A DNA stretch of 64,000 bases from Saprospiraceae bacterium (GTDB taxonomy: Bacteria; Bacteroidota; Bacteroidia; Chitinophagales; Saprospiraceae). Positions 1-8,400 of the stretch are shown here, one piece after another. The notes beneath the pieces are model-generated. The model saw only the letters and a program-made list of their open reading frames with translations. It was not told where the DNA came from and did not search any database. A program made the position numbers and the translations under genes. The stretch spans positions 21,796 to 85,795 of the forward strand of contig JAIPBL010000015.1 in assembly GCA_021739645.1 (NCBI GenBank). The letters run 5' to 3'. Each line of letters opens with the position of its first letter. The first letter of the stretch is position 1.

Positions 1-146
1 ACTCGAAAAAGCTGGGCCTTACCGATGCCCAACTACTCGATGCCTACCCTACCCTGACTCCCGACGACTTGCGCAACGCCTGGAACTATTACAGGGGCAA
101 TCGCCCCGAAATAGAGGCACAAATCCTTGAAAATGAAAACTTTTGA
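1..146 (+). CDS. DUF433 antitoxin, 3' fragment
   Basis: An open frame runs in from the window edge and stops with TGA at 144-146. The visible 47 codons include LGLTDAQLLDAYPTLTPDDL followed by a Trp/Tyr-rich stretch, the usual C-terminus of DUF433 proteins, which are small HTH-containing antitoxins. The stop lies 3 bases before the ATG of the downstream PIN-like toxin gene, as expected for a cotranscribed toxin-antitoxin pair. Family assignment rests on the C-terminal pattern only; the N-terminal helix-turn-helix is outside the window. It is too short for the ORF track. Confidence 0.7.
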   Translation, partial: SKKLGLTDAQLLDAYPTLTPDDLRNAWNYYRGNRPEIEAQILENENF

Positions 147-149
147 AAA

Positions 150-503
150 ATGGCAAGGATATACGCCAACGAGAACTTCTATCGCCCGGTAGTTGCCAGG
201 CTGCGTGAACTTGGGCACGATATGTTGACCAGCCTCGAAGCCGGACGAGCTAACAAAAAAGTGCCAGATGAAGAAGTGCTGGAATTTGCGATAGCCGAAA
301 AAAGGGCAGTCCTTACCCTCAACCGTCGCCATTTTGGCCGGCTTCACCTCACCCATCCAGCCCACTTCGGTATTATTTCCTGCACCGAAGATGCCGATTT
401 TGAAGGATTGGCGCAAAGGATTCACGCTGCCATATCAGAAGTTTCCAGCCTTGACAAACAGTTGATGAAGATTTATCGTCCGAATACGGGTGGGAGACTT
501 TGA
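150..503 (+). CDS. DUF5615 PIN-like toxin protein
   Basis: A 117-residue protein with the DUF5615/Mut7-C-like PIN fold layout: an N-terminal acidic motif (YANENF, in place of the usual DEN), a central hydrophobic strand with VLTLNRRHF (usually VLTxDxDF), and a C-terminal helical tail. PIN-domain proteins of this family are probable ribonuclease toxins paired with DUF433 antitoxins, and the truncated gene just upstream looks like that partner. One of the usual acidic positions reads Asn in LTLNRRHF, so nuclease activity is uncertain. Family assignment is fairly secure; toxicity is inferred. Confidence 0.75.
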   Translation: MARIYANENFYRPVVARLRELGHDMLTSLEAGRANKKVPDEEVLEFAIAEKRAVLTLNRRHFGRLHLTHPAHFGIISCTEDADFEGLAQRIHAAISEVSSLDKQLMKIYRPNTGGRL

Positions 504-582
504 GCTTCAAGCAAAGGGCTGGTTGAGCGCCTCAGCCTTCGTCTCGCCTATCTAAATATCGGAAACAGTGGGTTGTTTCCGC

Positions 583-624
583 AAAAAAAAAAAGCGGACA
601 GGTACATCTCCTATCCGCTTTTTT
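583..624. terminator. Bidirectional intrinsic terminator
   Basis: Stem AGCGGACAGG / CCTATCCGCT (one mismatch) with a 7-base loop, flanked by an A-tract on the left and a T-tract on the right. It sits downstream of the toxin gene (+) and of the yfhO-family gene (-), so it can serve both strands. Confidence 0.8.
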
Positions 625-648
625 GATTCCAATTACTGGCCTGTAAAA

Positions 649-3165
649 TTACTTCTTACGCCTCGGCTCCGTCCTTACCTTACCTGCCGCTGCCCTTTCT
701 TTTGGCGCTGAAATGGGCAAATGTCCTGCCTCCGGCAATTGGTAATTTTTACCAAACCAAACAATTCCCCACACCGCCAAGCCAATCACCAACAAGCCAG
801 CAATCAAAGCAATCGTCTCGCCAGTGTAGTAGGATTTTGGTGCAAAAATCATTTTCAGCTCGTGCTGTCCGGCGGGCAGTTTAGCGCCACGGAGCACGAA
901 ATTGCACTTGATGAAATCGTTCGTTGGTTGACCGTCGAGGAACATTTTCCAGCCCTTTGAGGGTGGGTAGTACACCTCAGAGAAGACGGCAAATTGGTCA
1001 CCGACCGCCGAGTATTTGTAAATCATCGTATCAGGATGGTAGTGCGTCAGTGAAATGGTGGCCGAGCTGTCAAAGCTGGGCGTGAAGCCATTGATGTTGG
1101 TGGCGAATGACTCCTGCACCACGGCCTGCACTTTCGGGTCAAGGTCGGCGAGGGCATCTATCTCGGCATCGCCATTGGCTACCGTCTTGATTTCCTTTAC
1201 AAACCAGGCATTACCGCAGGCACTCGGATTAGTCAGTGCTTTCTCTTGTTGGTTGATGAAATATTTTGTGTTCAACATACCGTAAACCCGCTGGTTCTTC
1301 GTAGGGTCGTTCAGGTATCGCTCGATGACCTCTTGGTAACGCATCAGTTTGGCAGCATGATAGCCTCCGACGCTTTGGTGGTGGTAGCCGGTAAAAGCAT
1401 TGGAAAATGGCAGCCCCCTTCGGAAATCCGCCACCCGAAAATGTGGGTCACGGTCTTTCAGAATCTCGTCATCGGCGGCAGTTGGTGCTTTCAGCGAGTT
1501 CTTTTGAGAAGTATTGATGAAATCATCCGAGGAGAGCATCCGAGCGCCCACGCCCCAAATGTCAATGACCGCTAAAAGCCCAAGGCCAACGGTCAGTGCG
1601 ACTGGAGCGAAGCTTTTTTTCACCCAAACCCAAAGCAGGCCAAAGGCCAATCCGGCGAAAAGGAACGAACGCAAAAGGTCGGCCATGAGCAATGCCTTGC
1701 GGTCTTCGGCAAGGGCATCGGCGAGGGCCTGCGGGAATTGCTGTCCCGGCTTTTGATAATCGAAACCGAGGCTGACAATGAAAGCAATGAGCAGTAAGCC
1801 AGCGGTCACAGCACCTCCAAGCAATAGCCCTTTTTGCCTTTCTTTTTGATCCAAATTTTTATCAAAAAACGCCTGCAACCCGAGGATGCCAAAGGCAACG
1901 ACGAGCATGTTGGCGATGATGAGGAACATCTTCGGGTCTCGGAACTTGTTGAACAACGGCAAGTGGTCAAACAACAAATAGTTCAAGGCCGGGAAATTGC
2001 TGCCCCACGAAATCATGATGGCTAAAATGACCGTGCCCAACGCGTACCAGCGTATCGGTTTTTTTACCAAAAACATCCCCATAAAAAACAGCAGCGTGAA
2101 CACCATGCCCATGTACACCCCTCCTCCAACGAAGGGCTGCCCGCCCCAGTAGTGGGTGGTTTGTTGGGCATACTGCATGGCTTCCTCGGAGTTTTTCATG
2201 CTGCGCAATGCGGCTATCGTGGCGCTCTCCGAGTCACTTGCAAAGCCTTCAGAACTGCTGCCGCCGAGGTAGTTCGGGATGAGCAGGTTCCAGGTTTCAT
2301 TGATGCCGTAGCTGTACTGAAAGGCGTAATCTTTGGACAGGCCGCCGCCTTCTTCGGCGGTGGAGCCGCTGGAATTGCCTTTTTGCGTCAGCTCCGACTT
2401 GCCACGGATGGTCTCGTCTGCGTATTCCTTGGTGGTCATCAAACGACTGGCATTGGTGCCCACAGCGAGCAGCACGGCCACCGCCGATACGCCGACTGCC
2501 GTTCCGAAGCGTGGCAACCAGCCATTTTTCACCGCATCAATCAGGTAAACGACCCCGAAAATGAGGAGGGACAGAAAGAAGTAGTAGGTGATTTGGACGT
2601 GGTTGGCATATATCTGAAGCGCAACGAACAACGCCGTGAGGCCACCGCCTAGCCAATATTTCCCTCTAAAACTTAGTATCAAGCCTGCCAAAATCGGGGC
2701 ACAATAAGCCGCTGCGATGACTTTGGTGGAATGCCCCGCCTGCACGAGGTCCATGTGATTGGCCGCTAGGCCAAAACCAATGGCCCCAATGATACTGAGC
2801 CGCCAATCCACGTTCATTACGACCAGCAGAAAGTAAACCCCCAGCATCATCAACAGGATGCCCGTATGCGGCGGCGCCATGTCGTTGCCAAGGAGAAAAG
2901 CTTTTTGCATGAATTTCATCGGATTGGACGTGGGGTAAAGTATCTGATAGGTCGGCATTCCAGAGAAGGCAGCGTTAGTCCAGAGCGGATACTCTCCGGT
3001 TTTGGCTTCAACCCGTCGGCTCTCGCCCTGCATTCCGAGGGATTGAAGGTTGTCGCCTTGTTGGAGCGTTTTACCTTCAAAAACAATCGGCGCAAAACGT
3101 GCGAAGGCAACGATGAGCAGCACAAAGAAGGCGATGAGGTGGGGTACTATTTTTTTGAAATCCAT
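649..3165 (-). CDS. YfhO family multi-pass membrane protein
   Basis: 838 residues, close to the usual length of Bacteroidota YfhO-family proteins. The N-terminus is a membrane anchor (HLIAFFVLLIVAFARFAP), followed by a loop with the family-typical GMPTYQ motif, about a dozen further membrane segments up to about residue 540, a long extracytoplasmic region containing GYHHQSVGGYHAAK, a beta-rich tail domain and a last membrane helix near residue 800 before a basic cytoplasmic end. YfhO proteins have a GT-C-type glycosyltransferase-like topology and have been linked to sugar modification of lipoteichoic acid in Gram-positives; the role in Bacteroidota is not established. It is transcribed alone. 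A -7 box is visible about 40 bases upstream. Confidence 0.85.
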   Translation of the reverse strand: MDFKKIVPHLIAFFVLLIVAFARFAPIVFEGKTLQQGDNLQSLGMQGESRRVEAKTGEYPLWTNAAFSGMPTYQILYPTSNPMKFMQKAFLLGNDMAPPHTGILLMMLGVYFLLVVMNVDWRLSIIGAIGFGLAANHMDLVQAGHSTKVIAAAYCAPILAGLILSFRGKYWLGGGLTALFVALQIYANHVQITYYFFLSLLIFGVVYLIDAVKNGWLPRFGTAVGVSAVAVLLAVGTNASRLMTTKEYADETIRGKSELTQKGNSSGSTAEEGGGLSKDYAFQYSYGINETWNLLIPNYLGGSSSEGFASDSESATIAALRSMKNSEEAMQYAQQTTHYWGGQPFVGGGVYMGMVFTLLFFMGMFLVKKPIRWYALGTVILAIMISWGSNFPALNYLLFDHLPLFNKFRDPKMFLIIANMLVVAFGILGLQAFFDKNLDQKERQKGLLLGGAVTAGLLLIAFIVSLGFDYQKPGQQFPQALADALAEDRKALLMADLLRSFLFAGLAFGLLWVWVKKSFAPVALTVGLGLLAVIDIWGVGARMLSSDDFINTSQKNSLKAPTAADDEILKDRDPHFRVADFRRGLPFSNAFTGYHHQSVGGYHAAKLMRYQEVIERYLNDPTKNQRVYGMLNTKYFINQQEKALTNPSACGNAWFVKEIKTVANGDAEIDALADLDPKVQAVVQESFATNINGFTPSFDSSATISLTHYHPDTMIYKYSAVGDQFAVFSEVYYPPSKGWKMFLDGQPTNDFIKCNFVLRGAKLPAGQHELKMIFAPKSYYTGETIALIAGLLVIGLAVWGIVWFGKNYQLPEAGHLPISAPKERAAAGKVRTEPRRKK

Positions 3166-3206
3166 TTGTTGCTGGTGAAATGTGACAAGTGATATTTGAT
3201 TCGGGC

Positions 3207-3214
3207 CAAAGGTA
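3207..3214 (-). promoter_or_regulatory. -7 promoter box of yfhO-family gene
   Basis: On the minus strand this reads TACCTTTG, an exact match to the Bacteroidota -7 consensus TAnnTTTG, 42 bases before the ATG at 3165. No clear -33 element is seen. Confidence 0.5.
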
Positions 3215-3303
3215 AAGAAACTTGCAAAACGAGGGAAAAAAAGCCATGTGTTGCATTGTGACTGGCGTAAAAAGAAAATCCACTGGGGCTAGAAGTCTTT
3301 TTC

Positions 3304-3335
3304 TTTTTGAATCGAAGTTCAGAATCCTATTTTTG
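3304..3335 (+). promoter_or_regulatory. Promoter of imidazolonepropionase gene
   Basis: TTTTTG (-33, ending at 3309) and TATTTTTG (-7, 3328-3335), 18 bases apart, match the Bacteroidota promoter pattern TTG-N(17-20)-TAnnTTTG. This gives a leader of about 50 bases before the ATG at 3389. Confidence 0.65.
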
Positions 3336-3388
3336 CAGAACACCATTTTCATTTTTTTCACACTCACTTTTTCATTTTAACACTAGAA

Positions 3389-4615
3389 ATGCTCATCACC
3401 AACATAAAACAACTCGCCCTCACAGAAGAAAAAGCCCGTACCACCCCACTCCGAGGTGCAGAATTGGCAAAACTATCGGTGGTCGAAAACGCCTTCTTAA
3501 GTATTGAAAATCAACGCATTGTAGATTTTGGAGAAATGGCCGATTGCCCATTACGGGCGGACAAAACTATCGACGCAACAGGTCGTTTCGTGCTGCCTGC
3601 TTGGTGCGATTCGCACACCCACCTCGTTTTCTCCCATAGCCGGGAGGAGGAATGGGTGAACCGAATTAAAGGCATGAGCTATGAGGAAATTGCCAATCTG
3701 GGCGGCGGTATCCTGAACTCCGCCAATCGCTTGCAAGCGACCCCCGAAGAACAGCTTTTTGAACAGGCATCGGAGCGGTTGGAGGAGGTGCGAAAGACGG
3801 GTACGGGTTTGATTGAAATCAAGAGTGGTTATGGCCTAACGGTGGAAAGTGAGTTGAAAATGCTGCGAGTAATCCGACGCTTGAAGGAGTCAAGCGATGT
3901 GGAAATCAAAGCCACATTCCTCGGAGCGCATTCCATGCCCATGGCATTCCGAAATGGCAACCGCCAAGGTTATATCTCCCTGATAATCAACGAGATGCTG
4001 CCGCAAATAGCGAATGAAGGACTGGCCGATTACGTGGATGTTTTTTGTGAAAAACTGGCGTTCAGCGTCGAAGAAATGGAACAGGTGTTGGTCGCAGGTG
4101 CCAAATACGGCCTGCGCCCAAAGGTACATGTCAACCAGTTCAACTGCATGGGAGGCATAGCTGCGGCGATGCGACACGGGGCAGTTTCCGTTGACCATTT
4201 GGAGCTGGTGGATGACGCTGATATTGAGGCGATGCGCAATGGGAACACCATCGCTACCCTGCTTCCATCCGCACCGTTTTTCCTGCAAGACCATACCCCA
4301 CCTGCCCGCCAATTGCTCGATGCGAACGTGCCTGTCGCACTTGCCAGTGATTACAATCCTGGCACTTCCCCTTCTGGCAGGATACCATTTGTCGTTTCGC
4401 TGGCTTGTATTATGATGAAGATGATGCCGGAAGAGGCCATTCAGGCAGCAACTTTGAATGGGGCATTTGCCTTGGAAGCTGCAGATGATTTTGGCTCCAT
4501 CGCCAAAGGGAAATTTGCTAACCTAATTGTCACTAAACCAATGCCATCATTGGCTTACCTGCCATATTCGTTCGGAAGCGATATTGTCGAGCGGGTGGTG
4601 ATAAAAGGAAAGTAA
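3389..4615 (+). CDS. hutI: Imidazolonepropionase
   Basis: 408 residues, full length for HutI, which hydrolyses 4-imidazolone-5-propanoate to N-formimino-L-glutamate in histidine degradation. It is an amidohydrolase-superfamily enzyme; the metal-binding HxH is in CDSHTHLVFSH (His76, His78). KSGYGL, FLGAHSMP, KVHVNQF, SVDHLE and ASDYNPGTSPSG are all typical of the family. No other hut gene (hutH, hutU, hutG or ftcD) is in the window, so it is a detached pathway member here. It is flanked by genes on the opposite strand and has its own promoter. Confidence 0.95.
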   Translation: MLITNIKQLALTEEKARTTPLRGAELAKLSVVENAFLSIENQRIVDFGEMADCPLRADKTIDATGRFVLPAWCDSHTHLVFSHSREEEWVNRIKGMSYEEIANLGGGILNSANRLQATPEEQLFEQASERLEEVRKTGTGLIEIKSGYGLTVESELKMLRVIRRLKESSDVEIKATFLGAHSMPMAFRNGNRQGYISLIINEMLPQIANEGLADYVDVFCEKLAFSVEEMEQVLVAGAKYGLRPKVHVNQFNCMGGIAAAMRHGAVSVDHLELVDDADIEAMRNGNTIATLLPSAPFFLQDHTPPARQLLDANVPVALASDYNPGTSPSGRIPFVVSLACIMMKMMPEEAIQAATLNGAFALEAADDFGSIAKGKFANLIVTKPMPSLAYLPYSFGSDIVERVVIKGK

Positions 4616-4621
4616 TTCCCT

Positions 4622-5653
4622 TCACCTATATTGACCACAAGTGCCAACAATTTTTCTTTTAATTCCTGTATCCCGTTCAATAATTACAAAAAACGATTCG
4701 AGAAATTTTACGGTATGCTTTCGAGATTCCTTGTTGAAATACGGAAACTCCCTGCAATAATTGAGCATCTCATCTTTTTTATCTAAAAATAATTGAATCG
4801 TCTTTTTTGTTTCATCCAATGGCATACATGGTCCCTGATAATAACGTTCGGTCACATATTTGAGCGGGGTTTTATCATTTGGAATAGAATATGGTGTATT
4901 GATAAAACCTGCATAATCAAAATCATAGGGTATTGGAATTGGGAATACGGAATCAACCCTACTAAAAATATCCAAGTTGTGTGCTGTTGAAAACCACCAG
5001 TCAGTATTTCCTATCATGTATTGAAATAGGCAAAAAAGTTCCTTTTCTTGGCTATCGGGCACGTTTCTGTTGATACTTGCCGGGTCTAATATCTTGCCTT
5101 CCAACCGCTTGGCCATCTCATCATTGTTCTCAATCAAGATGCCAAAACCATCCATGGGCGTGCATTTGTTAGCATTATTCTTAAAATCTACTTTTACCAA
5201 TTGCACCCTAAAACTATTGTCAGTGAGCATATTAAAAAGTTTATACGCTACATACTCTCTTAAAACATATTGCTCATAACTTTTAGTTGATTTACAAATA
5301 TCAACCATCTCCAAAGTTTTAAACTTTCCTAAACCTTGCTCCTTTAAATCCGATTTTTTAAATTTTAATTTCAAAGGTGGCGTAGTGCATATTCGCCTTC
5401 TCATATTGCCACGAGGCTTGATTTCCAAATCCCAACTAATAAGCTCACCTTTCTCATCTGTATAGGTTAATACAGCAGGTTGGTATTCATCCTTATCCTT
5501 ATTTTTTTCAAGGTTTTTATAATCAGATTCAAGTGTAATAGAGAGGTAGTCTTCCGTCTGAAATAGTTGAAATATGGTCGGCTTGGGAGATTTTTGGGCA
5601 AGCAGGCTGACCGAGAAAAACACTGAAATGATTGAAAACTTGAGCTTGTTCAT
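4622..5653 (-). CDS. Secreted CotH-like (kinase-fold) protein
   Basis: 343 residues from the chosen ATG at 5653; the track start at 5680 would put nine residues ahead of a clear signal peptide (MNKLKFSIISVFFSVSLLAQ). The mature part has the PRGNMRRRIC region, LREYVAYKLFNML, a GFLIE-like loop (GFGILIENNDEMAKR), then GNTDW...HN and PYDFD. This order resembles CotH-type protein-kinase-like proteins (N-x-D ... N ... DxD). CotH phosphorylates spore-coat proteins in Bacillus; many non-sporing bacteria have secreted relatives of unknown substrate. The match was made by eye and could reflect a sister family. It is AT-richer than its neighbours and apparently monocistronic. Confidence 0.55.
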   Translation of the reverse strand: MNKLKFSIISVFFSVSLLAQKSPKPTIFQLFQTEDYLSITLESDYKNLEKNKDKDEYQPAVLTYTDEKGELISWDLEIKPRGNMRRRICTTPPLKLKFKKSDLKEQGLGKFKTLEMVDICKSTKSYEQYVLREYVAYKLFNMLTDNSFRVQLVKVDFKNNANKCTPMDGFGILIENNDEMAKRLEGKILDPASINRNVPDSQEKELFCLFQYMIGNTDWWFSTAHNLDIFSRVDSVFPIPIPYDFDYAGFINTPYSIPNDKTPLKYVTERYYQGPCMPLDETKKTIQLFLDKKDEMLNYCREFPYFNKESRKHTVKFLESFFVIIERDTGIKRKIVGTCGQYR

Positions 5654-5742
5654 TTGGAAGCAAATTATGGTTGGAATCAATTAAGTTTGGCTTGCAATAT
5701 AGAAAAGTGACCTTGATACCGCCAATATTCTACGAAAATAAT

Positions 5743-5778
5743 CAAAAAAAAAGCGCTCCGAACCCGAAGCGCTTTTTT
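5743..5778. terminator. Bidirectional intrinsic terminator
   Basis: Stem AAGCGCT (5751-5757) / AGCGCTT (5768-5774) with a 10-base loop, A-tract to the left and T-tract to the right. The A-tract gives a U-tract for minus-strand transcripts, fitting termination after the M42 peptidase gene that ends at 5797. Confidence 0.75.
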
Positions 5779-5796
5779 GTGAAAGACAATATTTGT

Positions 5797-6873
5797 TTAA
5801 AAATATTTGAAATTATGGCCGTTTTCTATCTTCAACAAAGTCTCGTAAATCAGCTTTACCACGTTCTCTACATCTGCTTTGTGGGCCATTTCTACTGTCG
5901 TGTGCATGTACCGCAACGGAAGCGAAATCAGGGCTGATGGCACACCACCATTGCTGTAAGCGAAAGCATCTGTGTCTGTGCCCGTTGAACGAGAGGCTGC
6001 TTCTTTTTGGAGCGGAATGCCTTTTTCCTCAGCAGTGTCGAGGATAAGTTTGAGTAATTTATTGTGGACCGCCGGAGCAAAAGTCACAGAAGGCCCTTCC
6101 CCAGATTTCACATCACCGATTGTTTTTTTCTCAATCATTGGCGTATGCGTATCATGAGTTACGTCCGTAATGATGGCTACGTTTGGTTTGATATTATCAG
6201 CAATCATTTGCGCTCCACGAAGCCCGATTTCCTCCTGAACAGAATTCACGATGTACAATGTGTAAGGCAGCTTTATTTTGTTCTGTTTGAGTAGACGTGC
6301 TACTTCCGCTATGCAAAAGCCACCCATCCGATTATCAAGCGCCCTGCCCACGTAGTAACGGTCGTTTAGTACCATGTACTCATCCTCATAGGTGATGACG
6401 CAACCAACATGGATGCCCATTTCGAGCACTTCCTTTTTGTCCTTCGCCCCAACGTCAATAAAAATATTGTCCAGCTTTGGCGTGATTTTGTCCTCGCCGT
6501 TTCTAGTATGGATGGCCGGCCAGCCAAAAACGCCCCGAACGATACCCTTCGGGGTGTGGATGTTCACCCGCTTGGAAGGGGCAATCTGGTGGTCGCTGCC
6601 GCCATTTCGTATGACGTGAATAAAGCCTTCTTCTGTGATGAAATTGACAAACCACGAAATCTCGTCGGCATGGCCCTCAATCACCACCCTGAAATCAGTG
6701 CCGGGGTTGATGATGCCATAGGCGGTTCCATAGTTGTCCAAGCCCCAATCATCAATATATGGTTTCAAGTATTCCAGCCAAAGTTGTTGGCCTTTCGCTT
6801 CAAATCCAGTCGGAGAGGCGTTGTTTAGATAGTTTTTCAGAAATTCTTCTGAATGGGTTGTGATTAATGACAT
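5797..6873 (-). CDS. M42 family metallo-aminopeptidase
   Basis: 358 residues, normal length for peptidase family M42 (glutamyl aminopeptidase/FrvX-type, cytoplasmic, dodecameric TET-like shells in characterised members). Metal and catalytic motifs are present: GHADE (His68), RALDNR, NSVQEEIGLRGA (catalytic Glu-Glu pair), TDVTHDTH and the late YMHTTVEM His. There is no signal peptide, consistent with cytosolic peptide trimming. The gene stands alone between a CotH-like gene and pyrE, all on the minus strand. Confidence 0.9.
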   Translation of the reverse strand: MSLITTHSEEFLKNYLNNASPTGFEAKGQQLWLEYLKPYIDDWGLDNYGTAYGIINPGTDFRVVIEGHADEISWFVNFITEEGFIHVIRNGGSDHQIAPSKRVNIHTPKGIVRGVFGWPAIHTRNGEDKITPKLDNIFIDVGAKDKKEVLEMGIHVGCVITYEDEYMVLNDRYYVGRALDNRMGGFCIAEVARLLKQNKIKLPYTLYIVNSVQEEIGLRGAQMIADNIKPNVAIITDVTHDTHTPMIEKKTIGDVKSGEGPSVTFAPAVHNKLLKLILDTAEEKGIPLQKEAASRSTGTDTDAFAYSNGGVPSALISLPLRYMHTTVEMAHKADVENVVKLIYETLLKIENGHNFKYF

Positions 6874-6972
6874 GCTTTATTGCGTATTTGAATTTTCGTT
6901 GTTTTGAATGGGGGTTCAGATAATTTAATGGATTACAAAGTAAATGAGCAATAGCGTTGAACACCCAATTCC

Positions 6973-7590
6973 TCAGCTCCCTGTTTTTTGCCGCCAGGTT
7001 GTCAGCATGTCCACATCGTTCAGATTGATGTACTTGATGGACAATGCCTCCCGGAGCAAAATATCGTAATTAGACAATGTTTCCAATTGGCAACCCGCAC
7101 TTTCAAATGCTCGAATTGCTTTTTCGAAATTGTAACTAAAAATGGCTAACACACCAACCACCTCATGACCCGATGCTCTTACCGCATCAACCGCTTGCAA
7201 GCTGCTGCCACCTGTGGAAATCAAGTCTTCAACTACCAAAACCTTCGATTTTGCAGGCAATTCACCTTCAATCAAGTTTTGGCGGCCATGCTCCTTTGGT
7301 TTGCTGCGAACATAGGCAAATGGCAAATTCAAGGCATCGGCCAACAGCATTCCGTGGGCGATGCCCGCTGTCGCCACGCCAGCCACCGAGTCGAATTTGC
7401 CAAAGTCTTTGGCTTTTTCAATCAGGCACTGTTTCACCAAATCCCGTACTTCAGGATGGGAAAGCACCAACCGGTTGTCGCAATAAATTGGCGACAAAAT
7501 ACCTGAAGCCCAGGTGAATGGCTTTTGTGGGCTAAGTTTAATTGCTTTTATTTGCAACAAACGCTGTGCGACTTCCGATGCAATATTCAT
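6973..7590 (-). CDS. pyrE: Orotate phosphoribosyltransferase
   Basis: 205 residues from the ATG at 7590 (MNIASEVAQRLLQIKAI); the upstream in-frame extension in the track lacks family similarity. The enzyme joins orotate and PRPP to make OMP in UMP synthesis. Visible signatures are SGILSPIYCDNR and KPFTWASG near the N-terminus, VRSKPKEHG and the PRPP-binding motif VLVVEDLISTGGSS. It is divergent from a NUDIX gene with about 100 bp between start codons. Confidence 0.95.
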   Translation of the reverse strand: MNIASEVAQRLLQIKAIKLSPQKPFTWASGILSPIYCDNRLVLSHPEVRDLVKQCLIEKAKDFGKFDSVAGVATAGIAHGMLLADALNLPFAYVRSKPKEHGRQNLIEGELPAKSKVLVVEDLISTGGSSLQAVDAVRASGHEVVGVLAIFSYNFEKAIRAFESAGCQLETLSNYDILLREALSIKYINLNDVDMLTTWRQKTGS

Positions 7591-7689
7591 CCTTTGCTTT
7601 CTTTGCGGTTGATTGGCTACCGATGACGTTTTCTGAAAAGTCAACGGGTCAAAAAAATATCTATATCATACCTCTAAAAAGGGCAGCAA

Positions 7690-8316
7690 ATGTATAAAAT
7701 TTACATTAACGGTACGCCTTTGTACCTTGTTTCTTCCGAAGAAGTAAAAAGCTTCGGGCCATCAACAGAGAAAAAAATTGTGCTCCGCTACGGCGGAAAG
7801 AAGAAATTTTTGACAACCCTCGTCAATCAACTGGAGTGCACCCAACGGTTCGACTACATCGCTGTGTTTGATCCCGATGTGGAGCGGATGTGGACCGAAT
7901 TTCAAAAAATCTTCAAGCTTATCAGTGCCGCAGGCGGTGCTGTTTTTAATGCGGAAGGTAAAGTATTGATGATTCATCGCAGAGGCAGTTGGGACTTGCC
8001 CAAAGGAAAAATGGACCCCGGCGAAACACCCGAGCAGACCGCCGTCCGGGAAGTCCAAGAGGAAACAGGAATCGGGGAAATCTCCCTCGGCCCGCACTTG
8101 CTGGACACTTGGCACACCTACGAAATGAATGGCAAACGGATACTCAAGACAACCTACTGGTACCGGATGCAAACGACTGAAAATCAACTTGTTCCGCAAA
8201 CCGAGGAAGACATTGAGCTAGCCGTCTGGGCCGACTTGAATGCTTTTTTGGCACAGCCAAATGAAGTTTACGGCAATATTCTGGACGTTCTGAATAAAGC
8301 ACAGACAAACAAGTAA
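7690..8316 (+). CDS. NUDIX hydrolase
   Basis: 208 residues with a complete Nudix box: GKMDPGETPEQTAVREVQEE starting at Gly106, matching GX5EX7REUXEEXGU and continuing TGI. The roughly 75 residues before the fold form an extra N-terminal region with a conserved-looking YGGKKKF. Nudix enzymes cleave nucleoside diphosphates linked to another moiety; PKGKMDPGE resembles the diadenosine polyphosphate/ADP-sugar branch, but the substrate cannot be read from sequence. Transcribed away from pyrE and followed directly by a perfect palindrome that overlaps the stop codon. Confidence 0.88.
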   Translation: MYKIYINGTPLYLVSSEEVKSFGPSTEKKIVLRYGGKKKFLTTLVNQLECTQRFDYIAVFDPDVERMWTEFQKIFKLISAAGGAVFNAEGKVLMIHRRGSWDLPKGKMDPGETPEQTAVREVQEETGIGEISLGPHLLDTWHTYEMNGKRILKTTYWYRMQTTENQLVPQTEEDIELAVWADLNAFLAQPNEVYGNILDVLNKAQTNK

Positions 8317-8340
8317 CACGGACTGACAGTCCGTGTTTTT
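8315..8340 (+). terminator. Palindromic terminator after NUDIX gene
   Basis: Perfect inverted repeat with arms ACACGGACTG / CAGTCCGTGT around a single A, followed by five T. The stem begins within the stop codon. A second near-copy lies at 8372-8390. Confidence 0.7.
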
Positions 8341-8371
8341 ACACAAAAATCAAGAACATCAAAAAAAACAG

Positions 8372-8390
8372 CACGGACTGACAGTCTGTG
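8372..8390. repeat. Second copy of CACGGACTG palindrome
   Basis: CACGGACTGACAGTCTGTG repeats the palindrome at 8317-8335 with one change (C to T, a G-U wobble if transcribed). It ends 10 bases before the sbcC ATG. Here it lacks a T-tract, so it is better read as a repeated palindrome than as a terminator. Confidence 0.7.
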
Positions 8391-8400
8391 TTACTTACAA

